Of a DNA stretch of 64,000 nt, positions 1 to 9,577 are shown piece by piece. The notes beneath the pieces are model-generated. The model made no database searches and was not told the DNA's origin. It saw nothing but the letters and a program-made list of their open reading frames with translations. How positions within the stretch are numbered: the stretch's first letter is position 1; each line of letters opens with the position of its first letter. This stretch comes from VXYL01 sp965200375 (GTDB taxonomy: Bacteria > Pseudomonadota > Gammaproteobacteria > Pseudomonadales > Azotimanducaceae): assembly GCA_965200375.1 (NCBI GenBank), contig OZ241353.1, positions 248,001 to 312,000 on the forward strand, written 5' to 3'. Made by a program: the position numbers and the translations under genes.

Positions 1-3000
1 GACCTGGAACTCGTAGGCGGTGCCGGGCGTCAGCCCGGTGATCGTCGCGGTTCGTCCCGTGCCGGAGTGGTCGGCGTCCTTCCAGGAGGCGGCGCCCGTG
101 GCCCGGTAGTCGACGTCGTAGCCCGCCACCGCGGTGCCGCGGTTGCCCGGCGCCGGCCATGTCAGGCGGACGCTGCTGCCGCTCGCCACGCTGGCCGAGA
201 CCGCCGGCGCGCCCGGGGCCTCGTCCGGCTTCGCGGTCGCCATGCCGTACGAACCGGCCCCGTGGGCGTTGCGGGCGCGGACCCGGAACTCGTAGGCGGT
301 GCCGGGCGTCAGCTCGGCGACGGTCTCGGTTCGGCCGGTGCCGGAGTGGTTGGCGTCCTTCCAGGAGTCGGCGCCCGTGGCCCGGTAGTCGACGTCGTAG
401 CTCGCCACCGGGGTGCCGCGGTTGCCCGGCGCCGGCCACGTCAGGCGGACGCTGCTGCCGCTCGCCACGCTGGCCGAGACCGTCGGCGCGCCCGGGGCCT
501 CGTCCGGCTTCGCGGTCGCCGTGCCGTAGGCGCCGGCGCCGTAGTCGTTGCGGGCGCGGACCCGGAACTCGTAGGCGGTGCCGGGCGTCAGTTCGGTGAT
601 CGTCGCGGTTCGTCCCGTGCCGGAGTGGTTGGCGTCCTTCCAGGAGTCGGCGCCCGTGGCCCGGTAGTCGACGTCGTAGCTCGCCACCGGGGTGCCGCGG
701 TTGCCCGGCGCCGGCCACGTCAGGCGGACGCTGCTGCCGCTCGCCACGCTGGCCGTGACCGTCGGCGCGCCCGGGGCCTCGTCCGGCTTCGCGGTCGCGG
801 AGCCCGAGTAGGCGCCGGCGCCGGCCGCGTTCGAGGCCCGCACCTGGAAGGCGTAGGTGGTGCCGGCGGTCAGCCCCGTCACCGTGGCCGTCGTCGCCGT
901 GCCCGTGTGCGTGTGCTGGACCCACGCCATCGCGCCGCTCTTGCCGTAGCGCACGTCGTAGTCGGCGATCGCCGTGCCGCCGTTGCTCGGCGCTGGCCAG
1001 CTCAGGCGGACGCTGCTGCCGCTCGCCACGCTGGCCGTGACCGTCGGCGCGCCCGGGACCTCGTCCGGTTTCGCGGTCGCCATGTCGTACGAACCGGCGC
1101 CGTTGGCGTTGACTGCGCGGACGCGGAACTCGTAGGGCGTGCCGGGCGTCAGCCCTGTGATCGTGGCGGTTCGGCCGGTGCCGGCGTGTCTGGCATCGGT
1201 CCAGGTTGCCGACGTCGACTTGCGGTAGCCGACGTCGTAGCCGGAGATGGCCGCGCCGCCGCTGTCGGGCGCCGTCCAAGCCAGGCGGACGCTGCTGCCG
1301 CTGGCCGTGCTGGCGCTCACGGTCGGCGTTCCCGGCGTACCGCTCGGGGTCGCGCCGGCCGTGCCGTAGGCGCCCGCCCCGTGGGCGTTGCGGGCGCGGA
1401 CCCGGAACCGGTAGGGGGTTCCGGCCGTCAGCCCGGTGATCGTCGCGGTTCGTCCCGTGCCGGAGTGGCCGGCGTCGCTCCACGTCGCCGACGTCGACTT
1501 GCGGTAGCCGACGTCGTAGCCGGTGACGGCCGTGCCGCCGTTGCTCGGCGCCGTCCACGTCAGGCGGACGCTGCTGGCGCTGGCGGCGCTGGCCGAGACC
1601 GCCGGCGCACCCGGCGCCTCGTCCGGCTTCGCGGCGGCCGTGCCGTACGAACCAGCGCCGTGGTCGTTGCGGGCGCGGACCTGGAACTCGTAGGCGGTGC
1701 CGGGCGTCAGCCTGGTGACGGTCGCGGTTCGTCCCGTGCCGGAGTGGCCGGCGTCGCTCCACGTCGCCGCGGTCGACTTGCGGTAGCCGACGTCGTAGCC
1801 GGTGACGGCCGTGCCGCCGTTGCTCGGCGCGGTCCACGTCAGGCGGACGCTGCTGCCGCTCGCCACGCTGGCCGAGACCGTTGGCGCCCCCGGCGCCTCG
1901 TCCGGTTTCGCGGTCGCGGAGTCCGAGTAGGCGCCGGCACCGGCCGCGTTCGAGGCCCGCACCTGGAAGGCGTAGGTGGTACCGGCGGTCAGCCCCGTCA
2001 CCGTGGTCGTCGTCGCCGTGCCCGTGTGCGTGTGCGGGGACCACGCCGCCGCCCCGCTCTTGTAGCGCACGTTGTAGCCGGTGATCGCCGAGCCCGGGCT
2101 CGCCGGCGCGCTCCACGACAGCGCTACGCTGGTGCCGCTCGCCACCCGCGCTGTCGGCGCGGCGGGCTTGCCGGGAACCTTGGGCTGCACCGGCGCGGCC
2201 CGGGGCGTGACGCTCGCGGGGTCCGAGTACGGACCGGCCCCGTGCGCGTTGCGGGCGCGGACGCGGACGTCGTAGCGGCGGCCCGTCGTCAGCCCCGAAA
2301 GGGTGGCGGTTCTCGCGGCGGCGCCGGCGGAGACCACGGCGGCAGCGGCGCCGGCGCGGCGGTAGCTCACGTCGTAGCCGGTGATCGCAGTGCCCCGGTT
2401 CGACGGCGGCGTCCAGCCGGCCCTCGCGCTGGTGGCGCCGAGCGCCTCCACCGTCGGCCTGGCGGGCTTGCCCGGCGCTTCGTTCGGCGTCCCGAGGCTC
2501 TCCGCCCAGGCGCTCGCGCCGGCGCTGTTGCTGGCGCGCACTCCGAGGATGTAGGCCGTGCCGGTCGCGAGGCCGGTTATGGTCGTGGAGGTGCCCGTGC
2601 CCTGGAAGGGGTGGTCGGTCCATGCGGCGTCCGTGCTCCGCCGGTAGCGCACGTCGTAGTCGGAGACCGGGCAGGACGCGGACACCGGCCCCGCCCAGGC
2701 GAGCGCCAGGCTGGTGGCGCTGGCGGCGCTGACCAGCAGCGGCGTCGGCGCGGCCGGCGGCTGCAGCCGCAGGATCAGCTCGGCGGAAGCGGAGAACGCG
2801 CCGTCGCCGGCGGCGTTGCTGGCGCAGACGCCCACCTGGAGGGCCACGCAGGGCTCCACGGTCGGCGGCCGGATGGTGACCGAGGTGCCGACGCCCGGCG
2901 AGCTCTGCTGCGCCCAGGCGCTGGCCGTCGCGGCGCGGTGGCGCACCGCGTAGTGGGTGATCGGCGTGCCGGCGTTCGCCGGCGGCTGCCAGGCGACCAG

Positions 3001-3405
3001 CACCGACGCCCCGCCCGCCGCCAGCGACAGCGAAGGCGGCGCCGGACGCCCCGGCGTCTCGTTCGGCGTACCGCTGCCGGAGGGCGAGTACGCGCCCTTG
3101 CCGGAGGCGTTGCCGGCGCGCACCTGCACCTCGTAGGCGGCGCCGGCGGCGAGGCCGGCGATGGTGGTGCTGGTGCCGGCGCCCTCGAAGGCGTGGGAGG
3201 ACCAGTCCGAGGCGGCGCCCTTGCGGTAGCGCAGGTCGTAGTCCGTGATCGGGCCGCCGGCGTTCGCCGGCGCCGTCCAGGCGATGTCCAGGGCGCTGCC
3301 GCTGGCGGCGGCCACGGTGGGCGCGGCGGGGCGTCCGGGCGCCTCGCCCGAAGCCGCCGCCGGCGCCAGCGCGAACGCCGCGGCGAAGAGCCACCGTCGT
3401 CGCAT
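1..3405 (-). CDS. Secreted fibronectin type III repeat protein, 3' end outside window
   Basis: The reading frame is open from ATG 3405 to the window edge, so only the N-terminal 1135 residues are seen. The start MRRRWLFAAAFALAPAAA is a typical Sec signal peptide, and an AGGGAGG ribosome-binding site lies just upstream. After it come eleven full FN3 modules of about 93-97 residues and part of a twelfth. They show the usual Trp in strand B, the YDVDYR / YDLRYR strand-C motif and the closing AYEFQVRARN-type strand. Units farther from the start (low coordinates) are nearly identical to each other at DNA level, while the first three or four are diverged. FN3 arrays of this kind act as spacers or adhesive stalks in extracellular enzymes and adhesins. 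No catalytic domain is visible in the part seen, so the function is unknown. Confidence 0.85.
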   Translation of the reverse strand, partial: MRRRWLFAAAFALAPAAASGEAPGRPAAPTVAAASGSALDIAWTAPANAGGPITDYDLRYRKGAASDWSSHAFEGAGTSTTIAGLAAGAAYEVQVRAGNASGKGAYSPSGSGTPNETPGRPAPPSLSLAAGGASVLVAWQPPANAGTPITHYAVRHRAATASAWAQQSSPGVGTSVTIRPPTVEPCVALQVGVCASNAAGDGAFSASAELILRLQPPAAPTPLLVSAASATSLALAWAGPVSASCPVSDYDVRYRRSTDAAWTDHPFQGTGTSTTITGLATGTAYILGVRASNSAGASAWAESLGTPNEAPGKPARPTVEALGATSARAGWTPPSNRGTAITGYDVSYRRAGAAAAVVSAGAAARTATLSGLTTGRRYDVRVRARNAHGAGPYSDPASVTPRAAPVQPKVPGKPAAPTARVASGTSVALSWSAPASPGSAITGYNVRYKSGAAAWSPHTHTGTATTTTVTGLTAGTTYAFQVRASNAAGAGAYSDSATAKPDEAPGAPTVSASVASGSSVRLTWTAPSNGGTAVTGYDVGYRKSTAATWSDAGHSGTGRTATVTRLTPGTAYEFQVRARNDHGAGSYGTAAAKPDEAPGAPAVSASAASASSVRLTWTAPSNGGTAVTGYDVGYRKSTSATWSDAGHSGTGRTATITGLTAGTPYRFRVRARNAHGAGAYGTAGATPSGTPGTPTVSASTASGSSVRLAWTAPDSGGAAISGYDVGYRKSTSATWTDARHAGTGRTATITGLTPGTPYEFRVRAVNANGAGSYDMATAKPDEVPGAPTVTASVASGSSVRLSWPAPSNGGTAIADYDVRYGKSGAMAWVQHTHTGTATTATVTGLTAGTTYAFQVRASNAAGAGAYSGSATAKPDEAPGAPTVTASVASGSSVRLTWPAPGNRGTPVASYDVDYRATGADSWKDANHSGTGRTATITELTPGTAYEFRVRARNDYGAGAYGTATAKPDEAPGAPTVSASVASGSSVRLTWPAPGNRGTPVASYDVDYRATGADSWKDANHSGTGRTETVAELTPGTAYEFRVRARNAHGAGSYGMATAKPDEAPGAPAVSASVASGSSVRLTWPAPGNRGTAVAGYDVDYRATGAASWKDADHSGTGRTATITGLTPGTAYEFQV
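207..1080. repeat. Near-identical 279-282 bp tandem DNA repeats inside the FN3 gene
   Basis: The linker block gcctcgtccggcttcgcggt recurs at about 219, 498 and 777, and with two changes at about 1060. The period is 279 bp, then 282 bp. The stretch 340-510 matches 619-789 almost base for base. Later units at 1340-1900 keep the period but diverge. Such identity points to recent duplication or gene conversion of FN3 modules, and makes copy number prone to change or to mis-assembly. Confidence 0.8.
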
Positions 3406-3538
3406 GGCGCCTCCCTCCCTTCGGCGGACACTCGCCGATCGGGAACGCGATTGCAAGCGTGTACACTGAACTGACTGAACCGAGTCGCATGGCGAGAGCG
3501 CCTACTGTGGCCAGCGACGCCGCCGAGGAGTAGCAACG

Positions 3539-4249
3539 GTGAGCGCCAACCCCAGCCTGCCGCCATCCGCCAAGTACCCCAGCACTCCCTACTGGCCTTG
3601 GTCGCCGACGATCGGCCGCGGCGATGCGGTTCACGAGGCACCGGAGCGGTTCGTGAGCGAGGACGTGGTGGCGACGGAGAAGCTCGACGGCGGCAACACG
3701 CTGCTGCACCGCGGCGGCGTCTACGCCCGCAGCGTGGCCGCGCCGTCCGAGGGCAAGTGGATGGCGATGGTGAAGAAGCACCACGCTTGGAAGGTGACGG
3801 AACCAGACGCGTATCTGTACGGCGAGGACATCTACGGCCAGCACAGCATCGCCTACGATCCGGTGCCGGAGGCGGCCACCTTCCATGCGTTCGCGCTGCG
3901 CGATGGAGAAGGAACGTTCGCGGCGTTCGCGGCGCTCGAAGGCTACGCGGCGGAGCGGCGGATTCCCGTGGCACCGGTGCTGTACCGGGGCCGCTTCCGG
4001 TCCGTTGCCGAGCTTCGGGAGTTCATGAACGAAGCCCAGCGCCAGCCCTCCGCGCTTGGCGGCGAACGGGAGGGCGTGGTGCTGCGACTAGCGCGGGGAT
4101 TCCCAGCGGCGGAGTTCGCCCACAACGTCTGCAAGAGCGTCCGCGTCGGCCACGTGCAGACGGACGAACACTGGACCCGAAACTGGCGTCCGTGCCGGAT
4201 CGCCCGCTCGGCCGAGTCTGGCGAGCGCGTGGTTCCCGCAACGCCGTAG
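3539..4249 (+). CDS. Rnl2-like RNA ligase family protein
   Basis: This 236-residue protein carries the nucleotidyltransferase motifs of ATP-dependent RNA ligases in order. Motif I is EKLDG, with Lys48 as the predicted AMP-accepting lysine. A YLYGED segment around residue 96 resembles motif IIIa, EGVVLR (178-183) is motif IV, and VCKSVR with Lys199 is motif V. The length fits a minimal adenylyltransferase domain with a short, unrecognised C-terminal tail. The start is GTG 3539. Known relatives seal nicks in RNA during repair or tRNA-break healing; the substrate here cannot be told. It stands alone: a divergent FN3 gene lies upstream and a convergent CoA-transferase downstream. No RtcB, kinase-phosphatase or RNA-damage partner is adjacent. 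Confidence 0.8.
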   Translation: MSANPSLPPSAKYPSTPYWPWSPTIGRGDAVHEAPERFVSEDVVATEKLDGGNTLLHRGGVYARSVAAPSEGKWMAMVKKHHAWKVTEPDAYLYGEDIYGQHSIAYDPVPEAATFHAFALRDGEGTFAAFAALEGYAAERRIPVAPVLYRGRFRSVAELREFMNEAQRQPSALGGEREGVVLRLARGFPAAEFAHNVCKSVRVGHVQTDEHWTRNWRPCRIARSAESGERVVPATP

Positions 4250-4333
4250 CGGGCACATCAGCCGTAGACCGGCCCGGCAGGCGGCCCCGTCGCTGCGCGA
4301 GATCGCGCCGCAGCTCCACCCCTCTACGCCACC

Positions 4334-6724
4334 CTACTCCACCCGCCGGGTGCCCGTCACCTCCTGGCGCACCAGTTCCTCGTACTCGCGTTCGCCCATA
4401 CCCAGCTCTTCCGCGAACACCTCCCGGCTGTGCTCGCCGAAGCGAGGGGCGGGGCGCACCGGGATGCGTGGCGTGTTGGCCAGCCGCCAGGGCAGCACCG
4501 GCATGAGGTGGGTGCCGGACTCGGGGTGCGCCACCGGCGCCAGAAAGCCGCGGGCGTCGAACTGGGGGTTGGAGTTGGCGTAGACGGGCTTGAAGGGCTC
4601 GCACCTGGCCGCGCAGAGGCCGAGTGCGCCGAGCGCTGCCGCTTCGCTGGCGGCGTCGCGGTCCGCGAACCAGCCGCCGAGCGCGGCGTCGAGGGCGTCC
4701 TCGTGGCGCTTGCGGGCCGCGTTGGTGGCGAAACGGACGTCGACCGCCAACTCCGCGGCGTCCATGTGCGCCGCGAGGGCCCGGAAGGCGGCATCCGTCT
4801 CGGCGGCCAGCGCCAGCCACTCGTCGTCGGCGCAGCGGTACACGCCGTGGGGCGCGAAGCGGGGGTGGCGGTTGCCGCCCGGGCCGCGGACGGCGCCGTT
4901 GGCGTCGTACTCGAGCACGGCGTCGCCCACCTGCAGAGCCACCGATTCCAGCATCGCGGCGTCGATGCGCTGGCCGACGCCGGTGCGCCGCCGGTGGTTC
5001 AGGGCCGCGACGATGGCCGCCGCCAGGTAGTAGCCGGAGATGGGGTCGGGTATCAGGCCGCCGGTGTTCATCGGTTCCTCGCCCTCGTAGCCGTGGATCG
5101 AGGAGAGGCCCGCCATCGGCTCCGTCGTGGCGCCGTTGGCGGGATATTCCGCCAGCGGCCCCTGCCGGCCGTAGCCGGAGACGGACGCGAACACGATGTC
5201 CGGCCGCCGCTCCCGCAGCGTCTCGAGGGTGACGCCCCAGTTGGTGGTCACATGCGGGCTGAAGTTGTCCACCAGCACGTCGAAGTTCGCCACCAGCCGC
5301 CAGAACATGGCCCTGCCTTGCGGCTGCGCCACGTCCAGCGTGATGGCCCGCTTGTTCAGGTTGACGCTGTTGTACATGCCGTTGGTGTTGATGCCCTGCT
5401 GCCGGATGGCGGGATCGCGCACCGCCGGCGGCACCGGCGCCCCGGCGCCGCGCCACACGTCCGGGCGCCGCACCGTTTCGATCTGCACCACGTCCGCGCC
5501 CATCAGCGCCAGCAGCTCGGTGCAGAAGGTGCCCGCCCAAGCCTGGGTGAAGCACAGCACGCGAACGTCGGCGAGGGGCTGGCCCGGCTTGCCGGAGGTC
5601 CGCTCGGGACGCGCCGGCCAGCGGGCCTCGCCGTGTTCGCCGAGCGCCGGCGCCGGCCGCCGCAGCGCCCAGGGCGTTTCGGAGAGCTTGGCGACGGGGC
5701 CCGGGCCATGCATCGTGCGCCCGGCCACCCGGGTCGGCACCAGGAACTGCCGCGCCGCCAGCTGCTCGCTCTGCCGCAGTTCCCGCGCGTCCTGCACCAC
5801 GCCGGCGATGCAGCGCCGCGCCGCGAGGCCGTGGAACAGCTCCCACTTGCCGCGCCTGGCGGACACCGCCGCCAGGCCGTCGCGCACCGCGCGGGTGTCC
5901 TGCTGATGCCGCCCCCAGGCGCTCACGAAGCGCTCGTCCTGAGCCAGTTCGTCGAGGCCGAGGAAGCGCATGGCCGCGGTCCACTGCTGCCAGTCGCCGT
6001 AGCCGTAGTTGATCAGGCCGTCGGCGGTGCGCCACAGGGGCCCGGGCTGGCCGCGCTTGCGGCCGCCGGCGGGGCCGTGATCGGCCGCGCGTCCGCCGAT
6101 GAAGAGGCCCATCAGCGCCCACGGGGCGCAGGTGAGCGCCAGCGCCTCCGTTTCGCTCACGTCCACCGTCTCGCCGCCGCCCCGGTACAGCGCCGCCGCG
6201 GCGCCGACGAAGCCGGCCACGCCGGCGACGTAGCCGGACTGCCGAACCGGCAGCTGCAGCGGCGCCGCGTCCGCCAGCTTGTTGACGGCCGCCCAGCCGA
6301 CGCGGGCGCAGGCGGTGAGATTGTTGCCGGGCGTCCCGGCCAGCGGCCCGGTCAGGCCGTGCGGCGTGATGGAGAGATGCACCGCGCTGGCGGGCACGCG
6401 CGGCGCGCTGCCGGTGCTGACCACCACGTCCGCTCCCGCGCAGGCCGCCTCGACGTCGCCCTGGTCCGCCGCCGCCACGGAGCGCTTGTTCCAGTTCGCG
6501 TAGGCGTGCAGCAGCGATTCCGATGCCGCGGCGCCCGCCGGTGCGCCGCCGGCTCCGCTGTCGTCCGCTGCCAGGAACGGCGGCTCGGCCCGCAACGGAT
6601 GCCCCTCGGGCGGTTCCACGAGCAGGACGTGCGCGCCGAAGTCCCCGAACAGCCGCGCCGCCCAGGCGCCGGACAGCCGATCCGAGAGATCGACCACGCG
6701 AACCCCTTCCAAGGCACCTGCCAC
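4334..6724 (-). CDS. Tandem-domain CaiB/BaiF family III CoA-transferase
   Basis: The protein has 796 residues, about twice the usual 400 for family III CoA-transferases, because two complete domains are fused. The first begins GVRVVDLSDRLSGAWAARLF, the second LADVRVLCFTQAWAGTFC near residue 383. Both keep the Asp expected to carry the acyl-CoA intermediate: VDVSETEALA in the first domain and RIDAAMLES in the second. The family moves CoA between organic acids in carnitine, bile-acid, oxalate and aromatic-acid metabolism; the substrate here is unknown. The start is GTG 6724, with a GGGGGA ribosome-binding site about eight bases away. It is divergent from a TonB-dependent receptor only 44 bp off, which may mean linked uptake and activation of a substrate (inference). 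Confidence 0.88.
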   Translation of the reverse strand: MAGALEGVRVVDLSDRLSGAWAARLFGDFGAHVLLVEPPEGHPLRAEPPFLAADDSGAGGAPAGAAASESLLHAYANWNKRSVAAADQGDVEAACAGADVVVSTGSAPRVPASAVHLSITPHGLTGPLAGTPGNNLTACARVGWAAVNKLADAAPLQLPVRQSGYVAGVAGFVGAAAALYRGGGETVDVSETEALALTCAPWALMGLFIGGRAADHGPAGGRKRGQPGPLWRTADGLINYGYGDWQQWTAAMRFLGLDELAQDERFVSAWGRHQQDTRAVRDGLAAVSARRGKWELFHGLAARRCIAGVVQDARELRQSEQLAARQFLVPTRVAGRTMHGPGPVAKLSETPWALRRPAPALGEHGEARWPARPERTSGKPGQPLADVRVLCFTQAWAGTFCTELLALMGADVVQIETVRRPDVWRGAGAPVPPAVRDPAIRQQGINTNGMYNSVNLNKRAITLDVAQPQGRAMFWRLVANFDVLVDNFSPHVTTNWGVTLETLRERRPDIVFASVSGYGRQGPLAEYPANGATTEPMAGLSSIHGYEGEEPMNTGGLIPDPISGYYLAAAIVAALNHRRRTGVGQRIDAAMLESVALQVGDAVLEYDANGAVRGPGGNRHPRFAPHGVYRCADDEWLALAAETDAAFRALAAHMDAAELAVDVRFATNAARKRHEDALDAALGGWFADRDAASEAAALGALGLCAARCEPFKPVYANSNPQFDARGFLAPVAHPESGTHLMPVLPWRLANTPRIPVRPAPRFGEHSREVFAEELGMGEREYEELVRQEVTGTRRVE

Positions 6725-6768
6725 GCTGAGCTTCCCCCGTCGGTAGGCGACGGGCTATTGTCTACGCA

Positions 6769-9003
6769 ATGGCAGGCAACGGCATATCCGCTTGCAGCGC
6801 CCGGCGTCGGCGACGTCCGGCAGCCCGGCGCCAAGCCCTCGCTCTGGTGGCGATCCTCTCGGGCGCTCCTGGCTGGCCGACTGCCGCCGAGGCGTCGGCG
6901 GGGGATCAGGCGGTCCCCGGCACCGTCGAAGTGGTGGTGGTCACCGCTCGGCGGCGCGTCGAACGGGCCGCGGAGGTGCCCGCCGCGGTCACCGTGCTGG
7001 CGGAGACGGCCATTCGGGAGCGGGGCGTCACCGAACTGAACCAGCTGGAAAAGCACGTGCCGAACGTGGTGCAGACCAACTTCGGCCAGGGCAACACCGG
7101 CCACGCCGCGGTGTTCATGCGCGGCATCGGCTTGCAGGACCACATCATCACCACGGACCCCGCGGTGGGCATCTACATCGACGGCGTGTACCTCGGCCGC
7201 AACATGGGCGCCAACATGGACCTCTTGAACATCGAGCGGGTGGAGGTGCTGCGGGGACCCCAGGGCAGCCTCTCCGGGCGCAACACCTTGGGCGGGGCCC
7301 TGAACATCGTCACCCGCAAGCCCCGGGGCGACGGCAGCGGCCGGATCGACTTGAGGATCGGCAGCCTCGGCCGCCGCAACGCCAACTTCCTGTTGGACGC
7401 GGGCCTTGGAGACGCTCTGGCGACGACGGTCTCCGGCGGCGTCAAGTCCCGGGACGGCGTTGGTCGAGCCTTGGGCGTCGACAACCCGGAAGCGGACATC
7501 GGCCAGATCCTGCAGGGGTTCGGCCGCGCCGCCCTGCGGTGGCAGGCGAGGCCGGAACTGGCGTTGCTGTTCACCGCGGACGTCTCGCGTTCGGACCAGG
7601 GCGTCACGCCCCACGCCGTGGAGGTGTTCAACCCCGTCAACGGCTTCGGCCTGCTGCCGGCCGATCAACCCCCGAACCCGGACGACACCTACTCCCTGAA
7701 CAACGCGCTGCTGTCCACCGCGGACGAAACCAAGGGCTATTCGCTGACGGTGGACTGGACCATCGGGCGCACCGCGCTGAAGGCGATCTTCGGCCGCCGC
7801 TCGATGTGGTTCGAAGGCGGCCTGGACAACGAGAAGGTGGCGGCGACGCTGATCGAGTTCCCGGAGCGGGGCGAAGCGGAACAGGAGACGCTGGAACTCC
7901 AGCTCGCCGGCCGGGCCGGCTGGGGCGACTACGTGGCCGGCTTCTACGCCTTCGACGAGGACGGCTTCAACGACAGCCCGTTCGTGTTCCGCCCCGGCGG
8001 CGTGTCCGACGGCCGGCCAGCGGTGATTCCGGAGAGCGACTTCGACGGCCGCCTCTACCTGGAGCAGCAGACAGAAAGCCGCGCCGTCTTCGGCCACGCC
8101 AACGTGGATATCGCCGAACGCGTGACCTTGGGCCTAGGGCTGCGCCACACCCGGGACGACAAGCGCGCCGTCGGCAGCCTGCACTACTTTCCGGCGCCCG
8201 CGGTGCGGCACGGGCGCTGGCGGGAGACCACCGGCGACGCCACGCTCGGCTACCGGTTCGGCGGCGGCGTCAACGCCTGGCTGCGCTACGCCCGGGGCTA
8301 CCAGGCCGGCGGCTACCCGCCCCGGCCCTTCGGCGGCGCGGCGACCTTCGCGGCCTTCGATCCCACGCTGGCGGATTCCTGGGAACTGGGCCTCAAGGGC
8401 GCCTTCGCCTGGGGCGAGCTGGCGGCCAGCGCCTTCCACGTGCGCTATGCGGATCTGGTGGTGCAGGTGAACGAGTTGATTCCGGCCGGGTTCCTGACGC
8501 TGAGCCAGAACGCCGCGGCCTCCCGAGCGACGGGCGCGGAGCTGGAAGGCGTCTGGCGGCCGAGCGACGCCTTCGAGGTGGCGTTCGCTCTCGGCGCCAT
8601 AGACATCGCCATCGCCGAGGTCGACGACCGGGTGCAGGGCATCTCGGCGGGCGATACGCCAGCGCTGACGCCGAGATACACGCTGTCGCTGTCGCCGCGC
8701 TACGTCTGGCAGCTGGCCGGCGGCGGCAGCGTCACGGGCCGCGTGGACGCCTACCGGCGCGGGCGCATGTACGGCCAGCCGATCAACACGCCGCTGAACG
8801 AGATGCCAGCGCTGACGCTGGCCAACGCCAGCCTGTCCTACGACAGCCCCGGGCAGGACTGGACGCTGGCGCTCTACGCGCACAACGTCACGGACGCGGT
8901 CTATCCCCTGGCCAAGCTGGACCTGGACCCCACCGTGCTCGTCATCAACAGCAACGACCGGCGCGAGATCGGGCTGAAGTTCGGCCGGCGCTTCGGCTAC
9001 TGA
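6769..9003 (+). CDS. TonB-dependent outer-membrane receptor
   Basis: The 744-residue protein starts with a basic region and a hydrophobic signal peptide ending near TAAEASA. A short VEVVVVTARRR segment follows, resembling a TonB box. The plug domain (about residues 55-170) includes VFMRGIGLQD, YIDGVYLGRN and the conserved VEVLRGPQGSLSGRNTLGGA. The rest is a beta-barrel, ending ALYAHNVTDAVY...RFGY with the C-terminal aromatic residue expected for outer-membrane assembly. It would import a scarce ligand using the TonB-ExbBD proton-motive force. The ligand could be a siderophore, vitamin or lipid-like compound; nothing here decides which. No ribosome-binding site is obvious at ATG 6769, and a TATTGT hexamer lies just upstream, so the message may be leaderless or the start may lie downstream. 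Confidence 0.9.
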   Translation: MAGNGISACSARRRRRPAARRQALALVAILSGAPGWPTAAEASAGDQAVPGTVEVVVVTARRRVERAAEVPAAVTVLAETAIRERGVTELNQLEKHVPNVVQTNFGQGNTGHAAVFMRGIGLQDHIITTDPAVGIYIDGVYLGRNMGANMDLLNIERVEVLRGPQGSLSGRNTLGGALNIVTRKPRGDGSGRIDLRIGSLGRRNANFLLDAGLGDALATTVSGGVKSRDGVGRALGVDNPEADIGQILQGFGRAALRWQARPELALLFTADVSRSDQGVTPHAVEVFNPVNGFGLLPADQPPNPDDTYSLNNALLSTADETKGYSLTVDWTIGRTALKAIFGRRSMWFEGGLDNEKVAATLIEFPERGEAEQETLELQLAGRAGWGDYVAGFYAFDEDGFNDSPFVFRPGGVSDGRPAVIPESDFDGRLYLEQQTESRAVFGHANVDIAERVTLGLGLRHTRDDKRAVGSLHYFPAPAVRHGRWRETTGDATLGYRFGGGVNAWLRYARGYQAGGYPPRPFGGAATFAAFDPTLADSWELGLKGAFAWGELAASAFHVRYADLVVQVNELIPAGFLTLSQNAAASRATGAELEGVWRPSDAFEVAFALGAIDIAIAEVDDRVQGISAGDTPALTPRYTLSLSPRYVWQLAGGGSVTGRVDAYRRGRMYGQPINTPLNEMPALTLANASLSYDSPGQDWTLALYAHNVTDAVYPLAKLDLDPTVLVINSNDRREIGLKFGRRFGY

Positions 9004-9059
9004 AGCCGGGGGACAGCAGGGCTTGTGGCCGGCCCCGCGCGCCTCGACGGCGGAGCGGC

Positions 9060-9551
9060 TCAGCGCACCTCCTGCAGGCGGCCCGTCTCCACGGCGTAGA
9101 CGAAGCCCCGCACCCGGTCCCGCACCGGCAGGAACGGGCACCCCTCGATGCGGCGGATGGACTGGCGAACGTCGCCTTCCAAGTCCGCGAACGCCTCCAG
9201 GGCGAAGGAGGGGCGCAGGCCGGTGTCCGCTTCTATCGCGTCCTTCACGTCGTCGTCGCGGAAGGTCAACATGCCGCAGCCCGTGTGATGCACCACCACG
9301 ATCTCCTCGGTGCCGAGCAGCCGCTGGGAGATCACCAGCGAGCGCAGCACGTCCTCCGTGACCACGCCGCCGGCGTTGCGGATCACATGCACGTCGCCTT
9401 CCTCCATGCCGAAGGCCCGGGCCGGGTCCAGACGCGCGTCCATGCAGGTCACCACCGCTGCCTTCTGCCCGGGCGGGATGGGCAAGCCGCCTTTCTCGAA
9501 GGCCGCCGCGTAGTCCGCGTTCCTCTCCAGGCACCTGTCGGCAAACGCCAT
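9060..9551 (-). CDS. Beta-class carbonic anhydrase
   Basis: This 163-residue enzyme carries the beta-carbonic anhydrase zinc signature: Cys36-Met-Asp38-Ala-Arg40 (CMDAR) followed by His89 and Cys92 in HHTGCGM. It interconverts carbon dioxide and bicarbonate in the cytoplasm. The start MAFADRCLERN was chosen over a much longer upstream extension because it has a GAGGAGAG ribosome-binding site and matches the short form common in bacteria. It lies 26 bp downstream of the DsbA-like gene on the same strand, so the two may be cotranscribed. It converges with the TonB receptor gene 56 bp away. Confidence 0.92.
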   Translation of the reverse strand: MAFADRCLERNADYAAAFEKGGLPIPPGQKAAVVTCMDARLDPARAFGMEEGDVHVIRNAGGVVTEDVLRSLVISQRLLGTEEIVVVHHTGCGMLTFRDDDVKDAIEADTGLRPSFALEAFADLEGDVRQSIRRIEGCPFLPVRDRVRGFVYAVETGRLQEVR

Positions 9552-9577
9552 GCTCGCTCTCCTCTCGTCTTGTTCGG

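Noticed and set aside
67..3474. Long plus-strand frame of 1135 codons opposite the FN3 gene
   Set aside because: Its Arg/Ala/Gly-rich repeats are the antisense of the FN3 modules. The minus strand has a signal peptide, a ribosome-binding site and true FN3 motifs.
6352..8097. 581-codon minus frame opposite the TonB receptor and CoA-transferase
   Set aside because: It crosses two well-supported genes and shows no recognisable domain.
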